Of a stretch of 28,408 bases of DNA, positions 1 to 8,165 are shown in pieces; the first letter of the stretch is position 1, and the number at the start of each line of letters is the position of its first letter. The stretch spans positions 1 through 28,408 of the forward strand of contig NCSJ02000460.1 of NCBI GenBank assembly GCA_002812745.2, in the 5' to 3' direction. The stretch is from Scytalidium lignicola (Eukaryota > Ascomycota > Leotiomycetes). The notes beneath the pieces are model-generated. The model did no database searches, had not been told where the DNA came from, and saw only the letters and a program-made list of their open reading frames with translations. The position numbers and the translations under genes were made by a program.

Positions 1-151
1 TTAAAAAAAATCATTAATTATAAGATATATTATAAGAAATTATAATACTTGGTTAAATGGATAGGATATTCAGAAAGTGAGAATGAATAAGAACTTACTT
101 CTAATCTTATAAGTTGTAAGGAGTTATTAAAGGTATATTATTAAACTTATC

Positions 152-600
152 TTAAAATGGATTTCTAAGTAATAGAATTACAAGGTTAGAAAAGAAAAGG
201 TTAATAACAGAGGAAGAAGTTATGCTTGAGTTAGCAGAATGCAACTTTGAGGGTTGTAAAGAATTCTGTTTCTCTTGTTTCTCTTTCTTTTCTACGGTGT
301 CCAACTTATCTAAAGAAGAAAGTCTATGGTGGATTATTTTGCTAGTGTATTTGTGAAGGAACTTCTTTTGTTTACAGAGACAAGCAAGATAAGTTGCGTT
401 TTCAGCTATAGCTTAAGTAGCTTTCTCCTTCTTGGCTTCAAGATAGGCCTTCTCCTTATTAAAGGTCTCTTAGGAAGTTATAGGAATACCTTTGATTTTG
501 TACTTATGCCTTTGTTGGATGTACTCATTATAATGGTTAGATTTAAAAACCATCAGGTAAGTTAAACTGTTTTGTGCATAGAAACTATAAGAAGATATCT
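152..600 (-). pseudogene. Degraded transposon-associated ORF (C-terminal part)
   Basis: The minus strand can be read in one frame from about 600 down to a TAA at 152-154. It is interrupted by in-frame TAA codons (one near 470) that could be former CAA. The readable part contains KGIPIT, KEKAYLEAKKEK, then CKQKKFLHKYTSK and LSSLDKLDTVEKKEKQEK. The order charged helix, K/R-x-x-KFL, LDeLD, acidic/basic tail resembles the C-terminal region of transposon-linked proteins in fungi, which I recall mainly from pogo/Fot1-type DDE proteins. No catalytic region is visible. The DNA is AT-rich and looks RIP-like. The family assignment is an inference from a short stretch; it could be another repeat-encoded protein. 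Confidence 0.35.
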
Positions 601-801
601 TAGTATTGTACTTGGCTATATGATCCCCTAAGTCTAATACTTCTTAGTATTTCCTTAATCTTCCTTTTTCTTCTAGAATAGTATTGTCAGAATGAGAACG
701 TTTTGGTAGCATATTAGAAAGAAAGGATGGATTAACGAACAAAGAGATTGTTTATGATGTTAGTTAAGTGTTGAGGTGATGTTAATGCAGAAAGGGGATA
801 A

Positions 802-1157
802 TGTTATGGGTTTTACCTAACAAGTGATTGGTATAGGCTTAAGGCTTGATATACGGTAAAGTGTATATAAAGAACTTAGCGATTATATAACTTGATTAGG
901 ACTTGGGGGACTTGAGGGGTCTAAGGGGTCCATGGACTTATAGGACTTGTAGGGTTTAAGAGGTCCAGTTGGATTTTATTATCTATATAAGTATATTGTA
1001 AGAACATGAGAGTAAACTCCTTATGTTCAACTTAAATACATTACTAAATCCTACTCTTGACTTAATTACCTGCTTGTATGTTATATGTTTCTGTTGTCCT
1101 TGAACATTTACCTTATCCTTGGCTATCCAGTAACCTGGATGGCGTAGTTTTGTAACA
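802..1157 (+). repeat. Copia-type LTR (probable 3' LTR or solo LTR)
   Basis: The segment starts TGTTATGGG and ends TTTTGTAACA, giving the TGTTA...TAACA short inverted ends usual for LTRs. It is 356 bp long. Immediately upstream lies a purine tract (AGAAAGGGGATAA, about 789-801), as expected for the plus-strand primer before a 3' LTR. The flanking 5-mers (GATAA and AAAAA) do not match, which suits one end of an element better than a clean solo LTR. No second copy lies in the window, so the boundaries rest only on the ends and the purine tract. Confidence 0.5.
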
Positions 1158-1376
1158 AAAAATAATAATCATAGATTTTTAATTTTAAGTATTTTAATTA
1201 GAAGATATTTAGCTATTCCAACTACTTCAACTTCTATTGAAAGTACTTTTAGTATTAGAAGTAATATTATTATAAAATCAAGAAATCGATTAAATTCAAA
1301 TACAGTTAAAAAGGTATTATTATTAAAAAGTTGGAAAATTAATAATATATCTGAATTAAATAAAAAAAGAAGATGA
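1158..1376 (+). pseudogene. hAT transposase, C-terminal dimerisation region (relic)
   Basis: An open frame ending at TGA 1374-1376 reads FLILSILIRRYLAIPTTSTS, then IESTFSI, IIKSRNRLNS and VLLLKSWKI. This is the conserved C-terminal block of hAT transposases (consensus of the type LA..YLAIPATSa.SERlFS, then RnrL...t.e.LlfLksW). Only about 70 codons survive; the DDE core, BED finger and terminal repeats are absent. It begins directly after the LTR end at 1157, so the LTR element probably inserted into or truncated a hAT element. The A+T content is extreme and the codons are almost all AT-rich, as in heavily RIP-mutated copies. Confidence 0.75.
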
Positions 1377-1410
1377 AATAGAAGAAAATAAGATAAAAAC
1401 TTTATAAAAG

Positions 1411-1464
1411 GATTATTTAGATTATTTAAGTTATTTAAGTTATTTAAGTTATTTGGATTATTTA
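1411..1464. repeat. Short AT-rich tandem repeat (TTATTTAAG)
   Basis: About six degenerate units of 8-10 bp. The central three are perfect TTATTTAAG copies, flanked by ATTATTTAG and TTATTTGG variants. Confidence 0.7.
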
Positions 1465-1955
1465 ATAGATTAGTAATAATTTAATTATGTTTTATTAATA
1501 TATATTTTATTAGTATATATTAATTATTATTATATTATTATAATTTATTTGTTAATNAAACTTAATATCAGTATACCTAATTAAAAGCTCAACACGAAGT
1601 ACAGCACATAATTCCTTTACATGATATACTTGTTGTGTTGATGATGATTGATTGTTAGGTAGGAGGTGTATACGTGGAACGTATACAACCCCCTGATTAC
1701 CTAATCCACGCTAACGCTAATTGCACGTGACTAATACGTGATTATTAGAACCAACACTTAATTTAATTATATTAGAAATATAATTTTGATTTTAATTTTT
1801 TTTTAATTTTTTTTAATTTTTTTNAGTATTTTAATTAATTTTAGTATATACTAAAATTAAATTAATTTAGTATGACCTTGTACTAAAATTAATTTAATTT
1901 TCGAAATCTAAAATTAAAATTAATTAATTAAAATTAAAAATTAAATTAAATTTTN
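1465..1955. other. AT-only low-complexity stretch with three assembly Ns
   Basis: There is no gene here. Most of it is made of T-runs, A-runs and TTAATT/AAATTAA words. An island at 1560-1760 has normal composition and contains a perfect 8-bp inverted repeat, GTATACGT-GGA-ACGTATAC (1668-1686). That island runs from TGTTG (1631) to CCAACA (ends 1756), so it might be a very short or partial LTR. I could not find a target duplication. Single Ns at 1557, 1824 and 1955 mark uncertain bases. Confidence 0.5.
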
Positions 1956-2028
1956 CCCAACCCTGCTAATGTAGGACTCTAAGCTTTCGGTTATGAAAAG
2001 GGACGTTCCCGTCGTGTCCAATAGTGTA

Positions 2029-2064
2029 CGGAAGGGGGTACGAGAAATGAATCGTCCACCCTTG
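2029..2064 (+). repeat. Left terminal inverted repeat of the mariner-type element
   Basis: It begins CGGAAGGGGGTACGAG and ends CCACCCTTG, and is the exact reverse complement of 6656-6691 over 36 bp. The next inner bases (C2065 versus A6655) no longer pair. It is preceded by TA. Confidence 0.95.
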
Positions 2065-2420
2065 CTAGGCGGTGAGCTCTAACAACCTTCTGATGTCAGG
2101 GGTCGGCTAGAAGGGCGGATCAGCCGCTAACAGGGCTTAAGCCGTAATCGGCGCACGACATCACTTTTTGAGCTCGAGGTCTGGCTGCGCAGCAGCGCCC
2201 CGGCCGCAAAACAGCCTCAAAAGGCTCCAAATTTGAATACAGATATCGCTCTATATAAGTGCATCAGCAGTTTTAATTTGAGCTTAAACGGCCTCAAATT
2301 GCGTGTGTAATTTGACGTTGAAGTATTACCCGCAAAATTGGGGAGATGTTGATCACGTAACTATTACCGGCCCGTAAAAATGCCCCTTGAGAGCCGTAAA
2401 GTTACAGCCAATTCAGGCTT
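2065..2420. other. GC-normal non-coding segment inside the mariner element
   Basis: No ORF was found. The composition is much richer in G+C than the AT-rich block that follows, with an abrupt change near 2420. It lies downstream of the minus-strand Crypton relic, so it may be that element's 3' untranslated end plus a little mariner sequence. I could not locate the exact junction. Confidence 0.4.
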
Positions 2421-2529
2421 GTAAAGCACTTACAATTAAGTCTTACATACTAAATAAAAGGCTTGGTTTTGAAGCTTTGTTTTTAGTCTAATTATACAAG
2501 TTTATTCTACACTTTCTGCTTTGCTTTCA

Positions 2530-5100
2530 ATATCTTAATTAGCTTGTCCAGGGAGGCTTTTGAATTGATTCACTGTTTCTCCAAGGCCTCCACTGCTATA
2601 AGGACAACTTCTTGATCTTCAAGGTTATTTCCAGCCATTGCCATGATCTTGTTAATTATCACCTTATGTATAGAGTAGTATTGATGCTTTGTAAGAGAGT
2701 GCTAGCAGTAGCCATAAGCTATGTCCAGTAAGGTTATAGAAGGAAAGCCTCCTAAGCTTATAGTCTACTCCCTTTATAGGTCAAGGATTATAATCACCTG
2801 GCATAACAGCTTATAAAGAGGTACTATGTTGTTTTTAGCTTGTTATTGCTTTTCTAAGGTTGTAATAACTGGTTATAAAGGCTTCTTTAAGTCTACAAGC
2901 TAGTGTTGGTTCAGATCTAGTAGAGAAAATGGTATATAACAACGAGGTTAACTTGTAAGGTTATAGCCTTGAGGAAGCATTTTACNTTTTTCTTGGAATG
3001 AAGGTTAGGCTAAATGAACTTGTAAGGAAGTTATCTAGCTTGTTAATTAGTTTATTCAGAGTACTTATGATTTCAGCTAGAGTTTTAATGTAAATAGCTT
3101 AGCTTGTCTGAATAACACTTGTTATACTCTGTAAATGTTTATTTACAAATAGAATAGCCTTTTCAATGACTATGAGATGAGGGTTTTCATGGTGAAGTAT
3201 ATTTATTACAGCTTTAACAGACTTAGTAAAACTAACATATTTAAGTGTAGTAAAGAGGATATCATGAAAGATAAAATGATTTGAGTAGTTTTGTTGTATA
3301 AAGACAAAGTCTTATAGTATATAACATGTTAGATTTTGAGGTTATAGACTATTACAAACCATAAAAGTCATTGCTTACTTGTAAGAACATGTTATAAAGC
3401 TTATCTAGTAATTTTAAAAAACTACTTACAGCTAGGTTAAGTTTAACTATCTTAATAGCATTAAGAAGATCAAGGTAAGCCTTATACTAGTAATTAAGTT
3501 AAGGCTAAACATACTTATGTAAAGTAAGAAGAAGCTTGACTATTTCTTATGGTATAAAATAGTTAATTGTATAGTCAAGCTTAAAATCAACTATACCTTG
3601 TATGAATTGCCTTAGTAAGTCCGTCAGATAATAATTAGTTATTTGATTACTATTCTAATGCTTTCCTTAATTGATTTAAGCTTTAAAGACATTGTTTGCT
3701 TTTGTAATTTAAGCTCTTGAAAAACAAAGTATATAAGTAACCTTCGATCTTTGGATATTACTCAACATGTATAAACATTTAGTCTAAGAGTTAACTGTTA
3801 AATTAAATAGCTTTTCTTCTAAATGATTATTATTATGTTTTAAGAGTTTGATATTATACTATTCTTAGTTATTATAGAAAGTAAGAAAAGGCTCTTCAGA
3901 TAAGTATTAACGTTAAAAGAAATAAGCTATTAAAGTTCTAATTAAACATGATTAGTAGTTTCTATAGCATAAAGTAACTTTGTATTTAAGCTTATTATGT
4001 TAGTTTGTTTTACCTTGATTTATAATAACTACAAGATATTACTTGTTATTTTGAGTTCTTTCCTTAGGTAAAGGTATTAAAAAAAAGGTTCATAAGCTTT
4101 ATAAGCAAGTAGTTACTCAGTTGTAAAAGTATAAAATTGCTTAATAAGAAGTTAACTTGTGTTTGTAAAGCTTGTTTAACAGTACCTTTACTTAAACTCT
4201 TACTCTATACTTGACAGTGGAGATCAAGGATCTAAGAAGTTAAATAACCATCATAGAAAGTAGATATATTATAGTCTGTGAACTTTGTTCAATAATGAGC
4301 ATGCTCACCTTGAACAATCAATTACTCTAAAGCCTTTAAAGTTATATACCTAAGTTAAGGGGTATTGTATAAGCTTTAAGAGGTTTGGTATAACCAGAAC
4401 TCCTTTATGACGAAGATATACTTGTGAATAGAGTTATACATAAGAACTAACTTTGATTGCTCGTCATCATCTTCTCCTTCAACAATCAAGTGGTTACTAG
4501 TATTTACAACTAATCTATCATTCCTTTTACGGTGCTTGGATAGTTGGTTTTGCAGGTCTTGCAAGTGTAGGCTTGCCTTTCTTTTTCTCTTCTTCTCCTT
4601 TGTAAGTCAACTCCCTTTGCATGGAGGACAATTAGCTACTTCTTCCTTGATAAACAGCAAGAGCTTACCTTCGTCGACCTAGTCGCCAAGGAGGTACTGG
4701 CTACCAGGAAGGAACCCTTAAGCAGTATACCAGGCTCTTTATTCCTTTTGCTTTGGAGTGTAGTTCCTGGTTGTATTAGGAGGCCAGTGTATTCGGTGAT
4801 ACTCTAAGGTCTTATCATGTACAGCCTCAATTCTAGCCTGGAGCTCCTGAGTCAGTGGAACTAGTGGGTTTGTCAGGCTTATAACAATAACAACTCCAGA
4901 GGTAGGAAGGCCTGTAGGACCCGTAAGGCTTACAATATCACCCGTAGAATGGCTTGCAAAGGCATGATTAGGAGTTACCATAGGTGTGAGCAAGTCCTTG
5001 GCGGCGTGTGTGCCATGCAACAGGGCATTTGCCAGTATCGAGGCCATCCTGACGGCGGTAAAGAAGGTGAAGAAGGCGTAATTAGAGCTGTTCAACGGTT
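2530..5100 (-). pseudogene. Crypton-like tyrosine recombinase gene (decayed, GCR1_C-type tail)
   Basis: Reading from about 5095 downwards, the minus strand shows VSLTGPTGLPTSG, then LTQELQARIEA, LEYHRIHWPPNTTRNYTPKQ, and (after stops) a piece reading GKLLLFIKEEVANCP and another reading VLMYNSIHKYIFVIKEFWLY. The series Y-x-P-K-Q-E, K-L-L-L-F, then Y-N-S-I is the N-terminal, SAM-like part of fungal Crypton-type recombinases as I know them. Far downstream (about 2530-2800) a second readable block has SLGGFPSITLLD, YYSIHKVIINKIM and VEALEKQ, matching the plan of a GCR1_C DNA-binding tail (GG.PSI..L...W, YS.R..II.EI). The middle (about 2820-4370) is AT-rich with many stops, and the R..HR..Y catalytic residues are not recognisable. 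It is nested inside the mariner element. The call rests on domain order and motif resemblance, not on a search. Confidence 0.6.
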
Positions 5101-5529
5101 AGTTAACAGCTCTGTAGCAAGGGAAGGGCTAGCGCATGGTGCTATGCGCTAGCCTCAGGGCCTGAGCCTGTGCCTACGGGTGGGTGCAGTCCTGAATAGC
5201 CTCACAGTGGTGGTCATGAAGGAGGGAGGAGGGGATGTAACGTGCAACCTCATGACATCAGCTCAGGATCTGTCATCAACTCGCGTTCCTAGCCAAATTT
5301 GGCCCTGGTCGCGAGGGCTTGGTACGTCCGCGACTGGTGTGTTGCAGGCAAAAAATAGGTGATCACCGGAGGTCTCGATGACGGTTAAGCGAAGGTGGAT
5401 GACGGTCTACACCTCTGACACTATGCCATACAATCGCGTACTATTTGTTTGCCCCCTTTTTACTGTACAGTACAGTACTACTCTTTTATTCTACACTTTT
5501 ATTTCTTTAACAATAGCCTAGGATACCCC
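5101..5529. other. GC-normal spacer between the Crypton relic and the transposase
   Basis: I see no convincing gene. It should hold the Crypton 5' region and then the mariner 5' region. The 13-mer at about 5423 shared with the MITE and a GTAC-rich palindromic run (about 5463-5479) are the only notable elements. Confidence 0.35.
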
Positions 5530-6586
5530 AAGACGTATACGATTCAAGTCATATATTGAACAAGGTTATTCTCAGCGTGATGTAGCGTGCAAATTAAAAA
5601 TTCCTCGATCTACAGCTGAAGGATGACTTCATAAGTCAGATTGCATTCGAAAATCAGCTGGAAGGCCTTACAAAGTTTCAGATGAAACTGTGAATAAGAT
5701 AATTGACTGGTTTACTGATTACTTTGAGTGAAGAACTCTTTCAATTGCACAAATACAAGAACAGTTTAACTTGGTAGATATCTGTGATAATACACTTCTT
5801 ATAGCCTTTGTATGCTATGGTTATTACTACTATATTCCTGATTGCAAGCCTTTTATCTTAAAAACCAATAAACTTAAGCGTTTTGGATATTGTATTAGTC
5901 ATTAGGATTAGCTTGTTTCTTATTGGAGAAAAGGTATATATTGTGATAAAACAATTACATGGACAGATATGCTCAGGAAACAATGCCTTTTGCGCAAATG
6001 TAAAGAACGAAGGAAATTTGATTACATTCAATTTACATTTTATTCTGGCCATAAATCTGTTATAGCATAAGCAGTAATTGAATATAACTTCAAATCCAAG
6101 CTTTATTTTGTTTTATACGAAGGTGAAGGCAAAGGTTTCACACAACAGAAGTATGCTGAGCAAATCCTGAGAGAGCTACTGAAGGAGATATTCAAGGCAA
6201 AGGCACAACCAGTGAAGGAGATATTTGATATATTAGAAGACTTCTTTTGTGTAGAAGATAACAGCCCTGTGCATAGCAAAAAGAATACACTAAAGAATAA
6301 AGGATTCTATAACGCTGTGTGATTAGAGTGCCATATCAATTCAATTGATTGGCTACCAGTCTTACCAGATTTGAATCTAATTGAGAATATATGGAGGATC
6401 CTTAAGCAATTGCTACGAAATAGGAAGCCACATGGAAGGTGGAATTTGGAGGATTTGAAGGAAGCTATAGTAGATATATGGGATCATGAAATATCGATTG
6501 AGAACCATATAAACCACTTTATTGATACTATGCCTGAAAGGATTTGGAAGGTCATATGGAGAAAAGGAGGCCCTTCAGGCTGGTAA
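5530..6586 (+). pseudogene. Tc1/mariner-type DDE transposase, RIP-like decayed
   Basis: The N-terminus reads as a helix-turn-helix (IEQGYSQRDVACKLKIPRST) followed by a GRPYKVSDETVNKIIDWF segment. The catalytic part shows YCDKT (first Asp), VEDNSPVHS (second Asp) and LPDLNLIENIW (Glu), then GGPSGW at the end. In-frame stops lie at TGA in STAEG*LHK, in YFE*RTLS, in VIA*AVI and at TGA 6320-6322 (AV*LECH). Most are explained by CGA-to-TGA or TGG-to-TGA/TAA changes. The last open stretch is 6371-6586. Second Asp to Glu spacing is 41 residues across one stop, longer than the 34 of Tc1. The protein cannot be made as it stands. Confidence 0.8.
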
Positions 6587-6655
6587 TCAATTAATTAGTA
6601 TAATAAACAGCATTGTGAAACTTCCTTATTTGGGTGGCAGAATTAGTGGCAAAAA

Positions 6656-6691
6656 CAAGGGTGGACGATTCATTTCTCGTACCCCCTTCCG
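6656..6691 (-). repeat. Right terminal inverted repeat of the mariner-type element
   Basis: Exact reverse complement of 2029-2064. It is followed by TA (6692-6693), which is also the left flank of the next element. Confidence 0.95.
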
Positions 6692-6693
6692 TA

Positions 6694-6934
6694 CGTAAGG
6701 GGGTGTAAGAAATGAATGGGCCACCCCTTGTAAAACTATAAGCCAATCATTTGCACAGTTTAGCCATATTTTAAAGCTGCTTCAACACTGTCAAGCGGTC
6801 ACACCAGTTTGAATTCCCCATGCCATACAATCATTCTAAAAAATAATCAAAATAGCGTGAGAAAATCTCCTCATTTGGTCAAAAAAATGCTCGATTGCAG
6901 GGGGTGGCCGAGTCATTTCTTGCACCCCCTTACG
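6694..6934. mobile_element. MITE related to the neighbouring mariner element
   Basis: The 241-bp element starts CGTAAGGGGGTGTAAGAAAT and ends with the imperfect inverse (AGTCATTTCTTGCACCCCCTTACG), flanked by TA on both sides (6692-6693 and 6935-6936). The terminal repeat resembles that of the 4.66-kb element (CGxAAGGGGGT...AGAAATGA...CCACCC). It has no ORF. The interior is AT-rich and shares ATGCCATACAATC with the mariner 5' region, so it is probably a deletion derivative of the same family. Confidence 0.85.
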
Positions 6935-7068
6935 TACTGCTAAACCGTGCTATAACCCTGGCCTGAAGACCTGAACACCCAATCCTCCCTCGGTATTATC
7001 CTCCATGAGCCTCAGAACTCGGCTTCAATGCCGGCTTCGACAGAACGTTTTATCGCAGAAACTGCTTC

Positions 7069-7323
7069 CTATGACACATATCTTATACAGTCTTGTTTAT
7101 CATCTAAGACGACGGATGAAAGTAAGTCAAAGTCAGGAAGATTTGCCTTACTCCGCTCGTGTGCTATATGATGGAACTTGATCACAGCTTCAGAATACTC
7201 ATCTCTTTTTTCAGGCACTATTCTGTCTTGTGAAGTGAATATCGTCACAAGTATTACCGGGAAGAATAGGCCAATTGTAGTAGGTATTAGGGTTTGTGCT
7301 ATGAACTTATCCATAACTAACAT
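7069..7323 (-). CDS. Small hypothetical protein with N-terminal membrane segment
   Basis: An 84-codon ORF on the minus strand. Residues about 8-29 form one hydrophobic segment (TLIPTTIGLFFPVILVTIF); the rest is polar and acidic. A TATATA-like motif lies about 30 bp before the ATG (about 7348-7355). I do not recognise the family. It may be the first exon of a longer gene or a relic, as it sits between transposons and a HET-like relic. Confidence 0.3.
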   Translation of the reverse strand: MLVMDKFIAQTLIPTTIGLFFPVILVTIFTSQDRIVPEKRDEYSEAVIKFHHIAHERSKANLPDFDLLSSVVLDDKQDCIRYVS

Positions 7324-7389
7324 TCTTCAAACTTGGTCAGCGAGTGTATATAAACCACATTGATACAGTTAGCTCCAATGTCTGAAGAA

Positions 7390-7905
7390 TTAGAGAATTC
7401 AGTTGAGAAATATAACATGCCTTAAATTGTCAGATCTTCCTGTTCTATTGTTACAGACAAACTTCAAGAACCTAGTGGTATGAGTAACGTCAACGATTGT
7501 TGACATGGTTTCATCGCAGAAAGCTTTGATAGTTAAAGTTAAATCATTAGTTATATGAATTTCCGGCTTAAGTCTTCATAGCAACTCGCCATGGTATTTT
7601 ACATTAGCAGTTTTACCATCGTGGATGAGTTTTCCGGCTGTGCGGTAATCTAGACATTAATAAGGCAAGGTTTTAATGTTTCTCGATGTGCGGTTACATA
7701 TGAAGGAGAGGACCTTCAGATCATTCCGTCTACGAGTAACAAAAGATGTCGTATTCGCATATACCTTTTCAACAGGTAACTTATAGTCCACTATAAGAGT
7801 AGAATCTGATTTTTCTTCAAGTTGAAGCTCGGCCGTTATAGCAAGTATTCCATGGATCCTGTCATGAAAGAGTGTCGAATGACTCTTGAGAGTCATAATT
7901 ATCAT
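7390..7905 (-). pseudogene. HET-domain-like protein relic
   Basis: The open part (7657-7905) reads IVDYKLPVEKVYANTTSFV and RRRNDLKVLSFICNR, which fits the post-core region of fungal heterokaryon-incompatibility (HET) proteins (DY..sv.evY...t..l......L.iLs). In another frame downstream (about 7395-7610) I can read VKYHGELL, a stop, then EIHITNDLTLTIKAFCDETM, resembling the later 'LtlkG...D.i' part of the same proteins. The two pieces are joined only through a frameshift and a stop, and the HET core itself is not visible. An N at 7910 sits at the upstream end. The assignment rests on short motifs. Confidence 0.35.
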
Positions 7906-8165
7906 TTCCNAAAAAAAATGGGTATCTTGTAGTTTTTATGTAGATTTTCCCGTATTAAAAAAAAAAACTTTGTGAGCATGTTGATCGTTTCAGTATAAGA
8001 ATCTGCCTCAAATGGCAAGCAATGTGAGATTGATTTTGCGGAGGATCCGTGCAAAGCTGGCATTCGGTAGAGCTCGTTCTGGTCGACGCCTCGGACGACC
8101 CTGAGAATAACATCGCCATCGACAACCTCATCGCACGCTATTTCATTGTCGTAAGCTCTCGCTGG

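Larger units (their letters stand above)
2027..6693 (+). mobile_element. Tc1/mariner-superfamily element with nested insert
   Basis: The element is bounded by perfect 36-bp terminal inverted repeats and a TA target duplication (2027-2028 and 6692-6693). The right third (about 5530-6586) encodes a decayed DDE transposase on the plus strand. Such elements are usually 1.5-2.5 kb, but this one is about 4.66 kb. The extra length is explained by a minus-strand Crypton-like gene (about 2530-5100) inserted between the left repeat and the transposase. The 13-mer ATGCCATACAATC at about 5423 recurs in the neighbouring MITE (about 6820), which suggests that the mariner's own 5' sequence resumes near 5420. 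Confidence 0.85.

Noticed and set aside
326..565. 79-codon plus-strand ORF in the left repeat region
   Set aside because: It is the antisense shadow of the degraded minus-strand transposon ORF, which carries the recognisable motifs.
1631..1756. Very short solo LTR with TGTTG...CAACA ends
   Set aside because: The ends are only suggestive, the length (about 126 bp) is small and there is no target duplication, so I kept it only as a remark.
4739..5095. 118-codon minus-strand ORF taken as a stand-alone gene
   Set aside because: It continues, past stops, into the Crypton-like blocks downstream and is the open N-terminal part of that relic.
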